DNA of 64,000 nt from NCBI RefSeq assembly GCF_000214705.1, contig NC_015573.1, positions 570,501 through 634,500 on the forward strand. The letters run 5' to 3'. The translations under genes and the position numbers were made by a program. The notes under the pieces are model-generated. The model was not told where the DNA came from. It was given only the letters and a program-made list of their open reading frames with translations, and ran no database searches. Numbering within the stretch: the first letter of the stretch is position 1; each line of letters opens with the position of its first letter. Of this stretch, positions 34,668 to 43,221 are shown in pieces. Source of the DNA: Desulfofundulus kuznetsovii DSM 6115 (lineage in GTDB: Bacteria; Bacillota; Desulfotomaculia; Desulfotomaculales; Desulfovirgulaceae).

Positions 34668-35426
34668 TTAGCTTCTCGAAATCGCGCTTTGGGCGTACCC
34701 GAACAATTCTTTGCTATTCCCGCCGTTTTCCGGGTAAACCGCCAGGCCAAAGCGCCACCCTTTTTCAGCCACCCATTCCTGCAGCTTTTTTATTACTGTG
34801 GCTGCTCCTTCCTTATCTGTTAAGGGAAGTACCAGTGCCAGGAGGTTATCATCAAGCATCAGTACCTCGTCAATTTCACGCAGCTTTTTCTGCAGAATCC
34901 TCTTTACACTTGCTGTGTTAAACCTGCCGGCTGCTGTTCTCTGCGCCAGTACCAGGGAAAATTTTGAATTTCCTCTCTTGGCGCGGTTAATTTCTAATCT
35001 AAGCAACCTTTCTAAAATTTCGCGGGGGTCTTCGCTGCGTCCAATAAGCCTTTCTACCCGCTGCAGTAATTGTTCGGAGCTGAAAGGCTTGCAAAGGTAT
35101 TCGATGGCGCCTACCTGGATGGCCTGCTTAACCGTGGATATCTTTGCTTCAACAGTCAAAATCATCACCGGAACGTGACGGTAATGCGGGATGGCCTTTA
35201 TTTTTTTTATAGTGGTCAGACCATCAATACCGGGCAGGTTAATGTCTATAATAACAAGATCAAATGGATCAAGCCTTTCCCTTATTTTGACCAGGGCTTC
35301 TTCCCCGCTGGCTGCTTCTGCTACTTCATAACCGTTGTTTTCTAAAAGCCTTCTGGAATAAAACCTGGTTAATGTAGAGTCTTCCACCAGAAGTATCGAT
35401 CCTTTGCTGCGGCTTAAAAACCCCAC
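34668..35426 (-). CDS. Response regulator: REC domain plus degenerate GGDEF-like domain
   Basis: A 252-residue protein. Residues 10-125 form a receiver domain with the acidic pair after ILLVEDS, the phospho-acceptor Asp in DLVIIDINLPG and the conserved Lys in YLCKPFS. The C-terminal 120 residues (LRLEINRAKRGNSKFSLVLAQ, then WRFGLAVYPENGGNSKELFGYAQSAI) have the fold pattern of a diguanylate cyclase domain, but no GGDEF or RxxD motif is visible. It is therefore probably a non-catalytic sensor of partners or nucleotide. No histidine kinase gene is adjacent. It converges with the tRNA terminator. Confidence 0.8.
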   Translation of the reverse strand: MGFLSRSKGSILLVEDSTLTRFYSRRLLENNGYEVAEAASGEEALVKIRERLDPFDLVIIDINLPGIDGLTTIKKIKAIPHYRHVPVMILTVEAKISTVKQAIQVGAIEYLCKPFSSEQLLQRVERLIGRSEDPREILERLLRLEINRAKRGNSKFSLVLAQRTAAGRFNTASVKRILQKKLREIDEVLMLDDNLLALVLPLTDKEGAATVIKKLQEWVAEKGWRFGLAVYPENGGNSKELFGYAQSAISRS

Positions 35427-35585
35427 CCCGTCTCACCCCTGTAAGTCCAGATTAGATAACAGGGCCTTTTTTCTACATCAAAACAAAAAATTCCTGCATT
35501 AGAAAATATAGATCCTGTCCTCCCGGGCTTGTCTCGGAGGAGGTTCGCATTTTACGGCGAAAGACTATAAAGGCAGGTGACAACC

Positions 35586-36392
35586 ATGAGCCTTTTAAAT
35601 AAATTTGATCATCTGAAGAAAATCCTGGAGAATCTGGATGGTTGCCTGGTGGCCTTTTCCGGGGGGGTAGATAGCACCTTACTTCTTAAAGTGGCCCATA
35701 TGGTCCTGGGGGAGGAAAAAGTTCTGGGGGTTACGGCCACCTCCGATATTTACCCCGCGGAAGAGGTTGAAGAGGCGAAAGATCTGGCCCGTTTAATTGG
35801 AGCCAGGCACCTGATTATGGAAACAGCGGGTTCAGATAACCCGGTATTTGCCACCAACCCTCCGGACCGGTGTTACCACTGCAAGAAAGAAATATACGCC
35901 AGGCTATGGGAGGAGGCCCGCAGCCACGGCTTAAATTGCGTGCTCGACGGCCTGAATGCCGATGACACGGGCGATTACCGGCCGGGCATAAAAGCCGCGA
36001 AGGAAATGGGGGTTCGCAGCCCTCTGCAGGAAGCAGGTTTGACTAAAGGGGAGATCCGCGCGCTGTCTCGCCAGCTGGGGTTGCCCACTGCCGGTAAGCC
36101 GGCTTCTCCCTGCCTGGCCACCAGGTTTCCTTACGGCACCCCCGTTACCCGGGAAGGACTGGCACGGGTGGCAGAAGGGGAAAGGTTTTTACGGCAGCTG
36201 GGCATTCCGGAGCTGAGAGTCAGGGACCACGGCAACCTGGCCCGGATAGAGGTGCCAAAGGATTATCTTGCTTTTATTATCCAGCGATCCGGTGAAATTA
36301 GTGAAAAATTAAAGCAACTGGGATATACTTATGTAACGCTGGATATACAGGGCTTCCGGAGCGGGAGCATGAATGAGGCTTTAAACCTGTAG
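35586..36392 (+). CDS. larE: ATP-dependent sacrificial sulfur transferase LarE
   Basis: A 268-residue PP-loop protein from ATG at 35586. SGGVDST is the AMP-forming loop. DRCYHCKKEIY and PASPCLATRFPYGTP follow the LarE pattern. The Cys in PCLAT is residue 176, matching the sacrificial Cys176 of the characterised enzyme. LarE gives its own sulfur to build the nickel-pincer cofactor of lactate racemase. No larA, larB or larC is in the window, so it may serve a related enzyme elsewhere. The ribosome site is AAAGGCAGGTG; the frame opens at a GTG 9 bases earlier, which is less likely. Confidence 0.88.
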   Translation: MSLLNKFDHLKKILENLDGCLVAFSGGVDSTLLLKVAHMVLGEEKVLGVTATSDIYPAEEVEEAKDLARLIGARHLIMETAGSDNPVFATNPPDRCYHCKKEIYARLWEEARSHGLNCVLDGLNADDTGDYRPGIKAAKEMGVRSPLQEAGLTKGEIRALSRQLGLPTAGKPASPCLATRFPYGTPVTREGLARVAEGERFLRQLGIPELRVRDHGNLARIEVPKDYLAFIIQRSGEISEKLKQLGYTYVTLDIQGFRSGSMNEALNL

Positions 36393-36440
36393 AGCCGGCT
36401 TTAATCCGGTTACATCACTTAATTTTTAAAGAGCATCCAC

Positions 36441-37448
36441 TCAGCTCCAGCAGGTGGGCCAGGCACGGGAATGATCTGCCGGAGCGGCGGGGTCCGGGTT
36501 ATGCTCACGGCTTTTGATCAGCTGATAAAATCCTTCTATCACTTCATCCAGCGGTTCGGTATTTTTGAGCGACTTTAGCCATCTTTGGGGGATGGCCTCA
36601 AAGCCGTAATAGGTTCCAGCCAGGCCGCCGGTTGCCGTACCCGCGGTATCTGTATCATCCCCCCGGTTGACTACCGCAATAAGGGCATCTTCAAAACTTT
36701 CCGTATTCAAAAAGCACTGCAGCGCTGCGGCCAGGGTATCCAGGGCGCTGCCCCGGGGGACAACCTCCGGTGCACCCTTCTGGATGTGGCGGATAATATA
36801 CCAGAAAAATTTGCTCGGCTGGATGCCCACCTGCTTGCAGTATTGATCCGTCAGGTGCAAGGCCCGGGTTACCGCTTCCCGCCGGTTTAAATTCCGCTGG
36901 GACCCCAGCAGGTAGATCAGCAGGTTGTAAAACAGGCAGCAGGCGGCGCCCTCCTGGCTGTAATGGGTCATGTAAGCTATTTCCACCGACCACTTGGCCA
37001 TGGCCGGAAGGTTGTGCCAGTAGCCGAAACTCACCGGCAGGGTGCGCATCAGTCCTCCGTTGGAGTCGAGCTTGTTCAGGGCCTGGGCGGTAAGGCGGGA
37101 GGCTTCCTGCCAGTTGCCCGTGCGCAGGAAATTGCGGAAAGACATTAAAGTGGTGTTGCCGATATCCTTGGGCCTGGACTGGTACCAGCGGATGAAGCCG
37201 CGACCGATTTCTTCAATGGGGGAAACGGGGTTGGCCAGGATGCCCCGGGCCACCGCCAGGGTCATCTGGGTATCATCGGTGTATTCCCCGGGTTCTAAAT
37301 TCAGCCAACCGCCGCCGACCATATCCTTCAGGACGCCGTACTTTTCGCGGATTTCGCCGGCACTCATAAGTTCCACCGGGCCGCCCAGGGCATCCCCCAC
37401 TGCGGCACCGTAAAAGGCTCCTTTAATTATGTGTTTCACCGCGGTCAC
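36441..37448 (-). CDS. ADP-ribosylglycohydrolase family protein (DraG-like)
   Basis: A 335-residue protein with both metal-binding signatures of the family: GEYTDDTQMTLAVARG near residue 57, and NRGDDTDTAGTATGGLAGTYYG near residue 262. It would remove ADP-ribose from protein or another acceptor using two magnesium ions. It overlaps the end of the upstream transglycosylase gene by 4 bases on the minus strand, so the two are co-transcribed. A cognate ADP-ribosyltransferase is not visible in the window. Confidence 0.88.
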   Translation of the reverse strand: MTAVKHIIKGAFYGAAVGDALGGPVELMSAGEIREKYGVLKDMVGGGWLNLEPGEYTDDTQMTLAVARGILANPVSPIEEIGRGFIRWYQSRPKDIGNTTLMSFRNFLRTGNWQEASRLTAQALNKLDSNGGLMRTLPVSFGYWHNLPAMAKWSVEIAYMTHYSQEGAACCLFYNLLIYLLGSQRNLNRREAVTRALHLTDQYCKQVGIQPSKFFWYIIRHIQKGAPEVVPRGSALDTLAAALQCFLNTESFEDALIAVVNRGDDTDTAGTATGGLAGTYYGFEAIPQRWLKSLKNTEPLDEVIEGFYQLIKSREHNPDPAAPADHSRAWPTCWS

Positions 37449-38014
37449 CTCCCGTAAAGATAGCGGTAAACCTGGTAGTTCCAGAGCACTTTACGGACAA
37501 ACTCCCTGGTTTCGGCAAAAGGGATCTGGTCCAGTTTGCTTTTTTCGCCTGTCCAGTGCTGCTGTTCCAGCCATTTTTGCACGTTTCCCTGCCCGCCGTT
37601 ATAGGCAGCCAGAGCCAGGATGGTGTCCCGGTCAAAAGTCCGGTACAGGTCGGCTAAATACCAGGTGCCAATGCGAATATTGAATTCAGGATCATACAGC
37701 AGGTCCGGGTGGTAGCAGGACAGGCCCATTTTTTTAGCCGCCCAGGTTCCTGTTTCCGGCATTACCTGCATCAATCCCCGGGCACCCCGGCGGGATGTGG
37801 CCCGGGGATTAAAGTTGCTTTCGGTTTTAATTACCGCCGCTACCAGGTAAGGATCCAGCCCGCGGCCGGCGGCATACTCCATTACCGTTTCCCGGTAAGG
37901 GAAGGGATAGATGAGCCGGCCCAGGTGATCGATGTTCAGGATGGCCAGCAACGATAAGATGAAGAAAAACAACCGTACCTTGAAGCCTTTACTCCTCTTC
38001 AGGTGTAAAGACAA
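37445..38014 (-). CDS. Membrane-anchored lytic transglycosylase (SLT/GEWL fold)
   Basis: A 189-residue protein. A basic N-terminus and a transmembrane anchor (VRLFFFILSLLAILNI) precede the catalytic domain with AVIKTESNFNPRATS (catalytic Glu), GLMQVMPETGTWAA and ALAAYNGGQGNV. It cleaves the glycan strands of peptidoglycan outside the membrane. In Firmicutes a gene of this type commonly ends the polA-mutM-ytaF-coaE cluster. Here that cluster lies 12 kb away on the same strand, separated by the oxidoreductase operon. Confidence 0.9.
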   Translation of the reverse strand: MSLHLKRSKGFKVRLFFFILSLLAILNIDHLGRLIYPFPYRETVMEYAAGRGLDPYLVAAVIKTESNFNPRATSRRGARGLMQVMPETGTWAAKKMGLSCYHPDLLYDPEFNIRIGTWYLADLYRTFDRDTILALAAYNGGQGNVQKWLEQQHWTGEKSKLDQIPFAETREFVRKVLWNYQVYRYLYGR

Positions 38015-38217
38015 GCAGTCATCACTCCTGCAAGTGAAAAATTAAAAATAGTCCCCTGACCTCCCTTATTATGTACAAGCAATTCGCTTCCGCAGGGCCG
38101 GGTTCCTGCACGCAGCCCTCTTTCATTTTTTCCCTGGAGAAATATTCCCAAAACGTACGAATGAAAAATATAAACTTAAAGGCAGGTTGCTGGGGCCGGG
38201 AGGGGAAGAAGGTGCTG

Positions 38218-38242
38218 GACCGGGTTAGCCGGTCTTATTTTT
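38218..38242 (+). terminator. First terminator-like hairpin in the gntR leader
   Basis: GACCGG (38218-38223), loop GTTAG, CCGGTC (38229-38234), then TTATTTTT. No convincing coding gene precedes it on this strand between 38015 and 38452, so it may be an attenuator or end a small RNA. An ORF at 38071-38358 has no ribosome site and reads through both hairpins. Confidence 0.6.
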
Positions 38243-38274
38243 CAGCAAAGTACGGTTGGCCGCGGTCAGTTTTG

Positions 38275-38310
38275 CCCGGAAGGCTCCGGGTAAAATTTTT
38301 TTGTTTTTTT
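38275..38310 (+). terminator. Second terminator-like hairpin in the gntR leader
   Basis: CCCGGA (38275-38280), loop AGGC, TCCGGG (38285-38290), followed by a long T-rich run. It lies 33 bases after the first hairpin and about 140 bases upstream of the regulator gene. Confidence 0.6.
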
Positions 38311-38452
38311 AATTTTTTTTGCAGGAGTTTTAACCGCATCGTCGAAATTGTTAAATAGAATACAACATACAACATGTAGCATGCATTTTGATTCGCTCCC
38401 ACATTGTGGCCTGTGTTTTAAGGGGCTGATTTTAGGGAAAGGGGGGATAGCG

Positions 38453-39205
38453 ATGGAAGTTCAAAAAAGGTTGAACAAGTCTCCCTTGTATATGCAGGCT
38501 TACCTGGCCCTGAAGGAAGATATCATGAGCGGCAGGCTGCAAGCCGGTGAAAAGCTTACCGACCAGGGATTGGCTGAATTGCTGGGCATTAGCCGCACTC
38601 CGGTAAGGGAAGCGGTCAGGCAGTTGGTCAAAGAAGGCCTCCTGGTGGGCGCCCCTAACCGCAGCGTAACCGTGTTTTCCCCTAATGCCAGGGATATCGC
38701 GGAAGTTTACGCGATCAGGTCGTGCCTGGAGGGACTGGCCGCAGGGCTTGCGGCGCTTCGCCCGGACCGGTCGTCCTTTACCGACAAAATGGCCCAAATA
38801 AGCGAGGAGGCCAAGCAATACGCTCGAAATCAGGACGCCGGCATGGTGGCAAGAAAAAACACCGAGTTTCATGATCTTCTGATTGCGGCCAGTGGGTGCG
38901 ATAGCCTGGTATCCTTGCTGGAGCCCATAAGGAACAGAGCTTTTATCTGCCGCCTGTCTTCTATGCGCAACCAGGCCAGTGTTCATGTATCTCTCCAGGA
39001 ACATGACGAGATTATCAAATGCCTGGTGGAGGGTGATAGCCCTAGGGCCGAGCAACTGGTCCGGCATCATGTGACCATGGCCGGAAGGCGTTTACTGATG
39101 AGGCTTCATGCCAGGGAACTAAACGAATCGGATCCAATTTTCAAGTATTACCAAAAACTAGCAGATGAAGATGGGGGTCTGAAACTTGAAAATAACCAAT
39201 GTTGA
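38453..39205 (+). CDS. GntR-family regulator with FCD ligand domain
   Basis: A 250-residue protein from ATG at 38453 behind AAAGGGGGGAT; the open frame extends to 38348 without a better site. Residues about 10-75 form the winged helix-turn-helix (MSGRLQAGEKLTDQGLAELLGISRTPVREAVRQL). The C-terminal FCD domain (NTEFHDLLIAASG, later HDEIIKCLVEGD and RHHVTMAGRRLL) binds a small organic acid, usually with a metal. It overlaps the dehydratase gene by 20 bases, so it is the first gene of the catabolic operon and probably controls it in response to the transported acid. Confidence 0.88.
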   Translation: MEVQKRLNKSPLYMQAYLALKEDIMSGRLQAGEKLTDQGLAELLGISRTPVREAVRQLVKEGLLVGAPNRSVTVFSPNARDIAEVYAIRSCLEGLAAGLAALRPDRSSFTDKMAQISEEAKQYARNQDAGMVARKNTEFHDLLIAASGCDSLVSLLEPIRNRAFICRLSSMRNQASVHVSLQEHDEIIKCLVEGDSPRAEQLVRHHVTMAGRRLLMRLHARELNESDPIFKYYQKLADEDGGLKLENNQC

Positions 39206-40352
39206 AGCCATTTCGCTGGTTGTACCCATGGAAAAAGCCATTAAAGCACCCATCAGTCTCCCGTATGCAGATGATTTGGCCAAAGTCGTCTTCAGTGAGT
39301 ACAGGACCACACTGGTCAAGGTATACACCGACGAAGGCATAACCGGCGTTGGGGAGTGCATGGTCAGGCTTGCTCCCGTGGCCACCAAGAAAATTGTAGA
39401 GTATGTGAAGCCCATTCTGATCGGGGCGGATCCCTTTGACATTGAACTGATCTGGGACAAGCTTTACGGTGCCATGATGAACCGGGGCCATTACAAGGGC
39501 TTTTATATCGAGGCTATCAGCGGGATTGACGTGGCCCTGTGGGACATTATGGGCAAGGCGCTTAACATGCCGGTTTATAAGCTTTTCGGGGGGCACACCA
39601 ACAAAAAAATGTGGTCCTACGCCTCATCCCTGCGCTTCAGGGACATGGAAACCATCCTTGCCGACGCCCAGAGGTTTATCGACATGGGATTTAACGCCAT
39701 GAAGATAAAAATCGGGCAGGATCCCCGGAATTACAAGAAGGATATCGAGGTGGTGCGGGAGGTCCGCAGGGCTGTAGGCGACAAGATCACTCTGATGGTC
39801 GACGCCAACTGCGCTTATGATGTCAAGACGGCCATCCAGGTGGGCCGGGCTCTGGAAGAGCTGGACATCTTCTGGTTTGAAGAGCCCATCTCGCCGGACA
39901 ACATCGAGGGTTACGAGCAGATATGCAAGGCTTTGGATATGCGCATCGCCCTGGGTGAGGCGGACTTTACCAGGTTTGGCTACCGCCAGTTTTTCACCCG
40001 CCAGGCCATTGACATCATTCAGCCCAACGTCTGCCGCACCGGCGGGTTTACCGAGTGCCGCAAGATAGCCGCGTTGAGCAGCACCTTCCACATCCCGTAC
40101 GCTCCCCACACCGGGAGTTCGTCGGCAGTTTGCATGGCCGCTACCCTGCACCTTGCTGCTGCGCTGCCCAATTTCCTCATTTACGAATACATGCAAAGCG
40201 ACTGGAACAAGGATCAGAAAAACCCCCTGCGCTGGGACCTGGTTCAGTTGCCCATCAAGTCCTTTGAGGACGGCTACATTGAAATCGACGACAAGCCGGG
40301 CCTGGGTATCGAAATCAACGAGGATGTGGTCAAAAGGTACGCGGTGGAATAA
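39186..40352 (+). CDS. Enolase-superfamily dehydratase/racemase (mandelate racemase subgroup)
   Basis: A 388-residue protein. Catalytic residues are in place: MKIKIG (K173, K175), DANCAY (D206 metal ligand), FEEP (E232), GEADF (E258), and a His-Asp dyad with D276 (IDIIQPN) and H308 (APHTGSS). This K-x-K plus His/Asp arrangement is that of the mandelate racemase subgroup, which includes sugar-acid dehydratases. The neighbours (alcohol dehydrogenase, TRAP transporter, aldehyde oxidoreductases) favour dehydration or racemisation of an imported hydroxy or sugar acid. The exact substrate cannot be read. Confidence 0.85.
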   Translation: MKITNVEAISLVVPMEKAIKAPISLPYADDLAKVVFSEYRTTLVKVYTDEGITGVGECMVRLAPVATKKIVEYVKPILIGADPFDIELIWDKLYGAMMNRGHYKGFYIEAISGIDVALWDIMGKALNMPVYKLFGGHTNKKMWSYASSLRFRDMETILADAQRFIDMGFNAMKIKIGQDPRNYKKDIEVVREVRRAVGDKITLMVDANCAYDVKTAIQVGRALEELDIFWFEEPISPDNIEGYEQICKALDMRIALGEADFTRFGYRQFFTRQAIDIIQPNVCRTGGFTECRKIAALSSTFHIPYAPHTGSSSAVCMAATLHLAAALPNFLIYEYMQSDWNKDQKNPLRWDLVQLPIKSFEDGYIEIDDKPGLGIEINEDVVKRYAVE

Positions 40353-40406
40353 GCGCCGCGGGGATTTGACATCACGAAAAAGAGGAAGCAAGGGGAGGTA
40401 CATACA

Positions 40407-41556
40407 GTGTTTAAAGCATTCGAGTTCCAGGTAACCACCCGGGTGAAGTGCGGCGCCAACCTGGTGGACGGGCTGGGGAAGGAAGTCCTGGCTCTGGGCG
40501 GCAAGAAGGTGCTGGTGGTGACCGACCAGGGCATAGTGAAGGCAGGACTGCTGGAGAAGGTGACTGCGGCTCTGGAAAAGGAAGGCCTCGCCTTCGAGGT
40601 TTATGACCGGGTGGAAGCGAACCCGCGGGTGGAAACCATCGACCGCGGCCATGAATTTTACCGCCGGGTCGGGGCTGACGTGATTGTGGGTTTTGGCGGG
40701 GGAAGCTCTATGGACACGGCCAAGGGGATTGCCGTCCTGGCCACCAACGGCGGATCCATGGCCCAATACGCGGGGCAAAACAAGGTGCAGAACCGGCCGG
40801 CTCCGGTCATTGCCGTTCCCACCACTGCCGGCACTGGTAGCGAGGTCACCGGGAACATAGCCTTCACCGACCTCACCAAGAAGGACAAGATGTCCTGCCG
40901 CAGCCCCCTGAATTTCCCCAGGGTGGCCATTCTGGACCATACCCTGTTGGCCTCGCTTCCCGCTTCCATCGCGGCGGCCACCGGTATGGACGCTCTCACC
41001 CACGCGGTGGAGGGTTACCTGTCCAAAAAGGCCTCGCCTATGAGTGATGTGCTGGCCCTGGAAGCCATCCGCATGATCGGAAGCAACATACGGAAGTTCG
41101 TGGCCAATCCGGAAAACGAGGAAGCGGCCGCCAATATGCTCCTGGCCAGCGCCCTGGCCGGCATGGTGATTACCAACACCGGCACCGGCAACGTGCACGG
41201 TATGGCCAGGCCGGTAGGCGGGCAGTTTGACGTTCCCCACGGTGTGGCCTGTGCCATTATGTTCGCGCCGGTGATGCGCTTTAACCTGATCAGCAGCCCG
41301 GAAAAAAATGGCCAAAGTGGCCGCGGCCCTGGGTGAAAAGGTTGAGGGGCTGCCGGTGCTGGAGGCCGCCGCCAGGGCGGTGGATGCGGTGGAAAAACTG
41401 GTGGCCGATCTCGGCATTCCGAAAAAACTGTCCGCCGTTGGCGTAACCAGTGACGCCATCCCCACCCTGGCTCAATTATCCCTCGCCAACACGGGCCCTA
41501 ACCCCAGGCGTACGACCTATGAGGACCTGGTTGCGCTGTTTAATGAGGCCATTTAA
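40407..41556 (+). pseudogene. Iron-containing alcohol dehydrogenase, frameshifted in an A7 tract
   Basis: The first 309 codons carry the NAD-binding GGGSSMDTAKG and the metal-ligand region (MDALTHAVEGY, GNVHGMARPVGGQFDVPHG) of group III dehydrogenases. At 41302-41308 a run of seven A's breaks the frame. The frame from 41308 gives the missing C-terminus (MAKVAAALGEKVEGLPVLEA... to ...LVALFNEAI). Removing one A restores PEKMAKVAAAL and a normal length of about 382 residues. It may be a sequencing error, a recent mutation or ribosomal/transcriptional slippage. The enzyme would interconvert an alcohol and an aldehyde or ketone for the oxidoreductases downstream. Confidence 0.85.
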
Positions 41557-41578
41557 AAAATTAAAGGGAGGGTAAACC

Positions 41579-42613
41579 ATGAATTGGAAAAAATTAACCG
41601 GCCTCGGATTGATTCTGGCATTGGTTGTCTTTTCTGCGGTGGGCTGCGGCGGCAAGGATACCGCCAAGCAGGCCGACCAGAATGGCGCCGTTAAAAAACT
41701 GGTGCTCGCCCACTCCGCCACTCCGGATAACTCGCTGGCCATAGCCTACGATAAATTTGCCGAATTGGTCAAGGCCAAGTCCAACGGCAAGCTGATCATT
41801 GAAGTCCACGGCGGCGGCAGCCTGGCCGGCGACCAGACGGCAGTGGAAGGAGTAAAGATGGGCACCATCGACATCGGATCGTCAGCCAGCAACAATATGG
41901 CCCCCTTCACCAACGCCTTTTTGTTTGCCGACCTCCCATATATATTCGACAGCATTGAGAGCTCCCACAAAGTATGGTGGGGACCGATAGGCGAAGAGCT
42001 GAAACAGAAAGTGGAAAAAGACATTAACGCCAAGGTGCTGTTTTATCTTGATACCGGCGGCGGTTTCAGGGTAATCACCAACAATAAAAAGGAAGTTAAA
42101 ACCCCGGCCGACCTGAAGGGGCTGAAGCTCCGGGCCACCGCCTCCCCCATTGAGGTGGCGCTGTTGAAGGCCTGGGGGGCCAACCCCACTCCCATACCCT
42201 GGCCCGAGGTTTACACTGCCCTCGAGCAGAAAGTGGTTGAGGGCGAACACCTGCACCCGGTGTGGATTTACCAGGCCAAGCACTATGAGGCCCTCAAGTA
42301 CATGACCGTGGTTGACGCCATGTCCAACGTGCATGTAGCCCTGATGAGCAAAAAGGCCTGGGACAGCCTGACCCCCGAAGAGCAGAAGATAATCATGGAA
42401 GCCGGCAAGGAAACGCAGGAATTCTGCGCCAAGGTAGACGCCGAGAAGGGCCAGGAGGCCCTGAAGAAGCTGCAGGAAGCGGGTCTCAAGCTGTACAAGC
42501 CCACCCCCGAGGAAGCGAAACAGTGGAAGGACGCGGGTGTAGCCATCTGGCCCCAGTTTTACGACAAGGTTCCCAAGGATTTCATCGACCGGGTGATTGC
42601 TGCTCAGAAGTAG
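41579..42613 (+). CDS. dctP: TRAP transporter solute-binding lipoprotein (DctP family)
   Basis: A 344-residue protein. The lipoprotein signal peptide LGLILALVVFSAVGCGGK has its lipobox Cys near residue 23, so the protein is anchored outside the membrane. The body matches DctP: LKGLKLRATASPIEVALLKAWGANPTPIPWPEVYTALEQKVVEG holds the conserved Arg that binds the carboxylate and the helix-hinge region. It binds an organic acid and passes it to the DctQM permease encoded next. The start is ATG at 41579 behind AAGGGAGGG. Confidence 0.93.
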   Translation: MNWKKLTGLGLILALVVFSAVGCGGKDTAKQADQNGAVKKLVLAHSATPDNSLAIAYDKFAELVKAKSNGKLIIEVHGGGSLAGDQTAVEGVKMGTIDIGSSASNNMAPFTNAFLFADLPYIFDSIESSHKVWWGPIGEELKQKVEKDINAKVLFYLDTGGGFRVITNNKKEVKTPADLKGLKLRATASPIEVALLKAWGANPTPIPWPEVYTALEQKVVEGEHLHPVWIYQAKHYEALKYMTVVDAMSNVHVALMSKKAWDSLTPEEQKIIMEAGKETQEFCAKVDAEKGQEALKKLQEAGLKLYKPTPEEAKQWKDAGVAIWPQFYDKVPKDFIDRVIAAQK

Positions 42614-42652
42614 AGGTATTGTTTTATTCCCCAGTTTACTGTCGCCTTTAAC

Positions 42653-42678
42653 GGAGGGGCCCTTCGGGGCTCCCCTCC
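42653..42678 (+). promoter_or_regulatory. Strong hairpin between dctP and dctQ
   Basis: GGAGGGG (42653-42659) pairs with CCCCTCC (42672-42678); inside, CCC-TTCG-GGG closes a stable TTCG tetraloop. No T-tract follows, so it is more likely an mRNA stabiliser for the dctP end than a full terminator. Confidence 0.6.
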
Positions 42679-42705
42679 ACCGGATTAATGGGGAAGGGGA
42701 TGCTG

Positions 42706-43221
42706 ATGTCTTGGTTTAACCGCTGCTATTCGGCCATGGAAAAAATCAGCCTGGCGGTAAACGCCCTGGCCAAATTCATGGTCATTGCCTTTCTGGCCAC
42801 CATGACCCTGACCACGGCGGCCCAGATATTTTTTCGCTATATTTTGAATGCGGCCCTTATCTGGCCTGAAGAACTGAATGTTTTCCTAATGGCCTGGATT
42901 ACTTTCACCGGGTCCAGCATCGCCCTGAGGAATATGGGCCACATCGGCGTGGAGCTGTTTGTTAACCTGCTGCCCGGGCCTTTGACCCGCGTGGTGGGCT
43001 TGTGCACCAAAGTGGCCATTTTGTTTTTCGTGGTTCTGCTGGTTAAATACGGCTTCAGTGTGGCTCAGATGAACCTCGGCGTTTCTTCTTCCGCCCTGGG
43101 AATTTCTATGTTCTGGCCGCGGTTCAGCCTCGTGGCGGGAGGTTTGATGATGCTTGTGCAGGCTCTTTTCCTGTTGATGAGGGATCTGAGGGCAATTATA
43201 ACCAAGGGGGAAACGGCATGA
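42706..43221 (+). CDS. dctQ: TRAP transporter small permease (DctQ family)
   Basis: About 171 residues with four membrane helices (for example FMVIAFLATMTLTTAAQIFFRY and VVGLCTKVAILFFVVLLV). The family signature WPEELNVFLMAWITFTGSSIALR is present. The open frame begins at ATG 42688, but GGGGAAGGGG lies inside it and best serves ATG 42700 or 42706. Its end overlaps dctM by 4 bases. Confidence 0.9.
   Translation: MSWFNRCYSAMEKISLAVNALAKFMVIAFLATMTLTTAAQIFFRYILNAALIWPEELNVFLMAWITFTGSSIALRNMGHIGVELFVNLLPGPLTRVVGLCTKVAILFFVVLLVKYGFSVAQMNLGVSSSALGISMFWPRFSLVAGGLMMLVQALFLLMRDLRAIITKGETA

Noticed and set aside
38071-38358. 95-codon frame upstream of gntR
   Set aside because: It reads through two terminator-like hairpins, lacks a ribosome site and has no recognisable domain.
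39624-41465. 613-codon open frame on the minus strand across the dehydratase and dehydrogenase
   Set aside because: It is antisense to two well-recognised genes, is rich in Gly, His and Arg as expected of a shadow in GC-rich codons, and matches no family.
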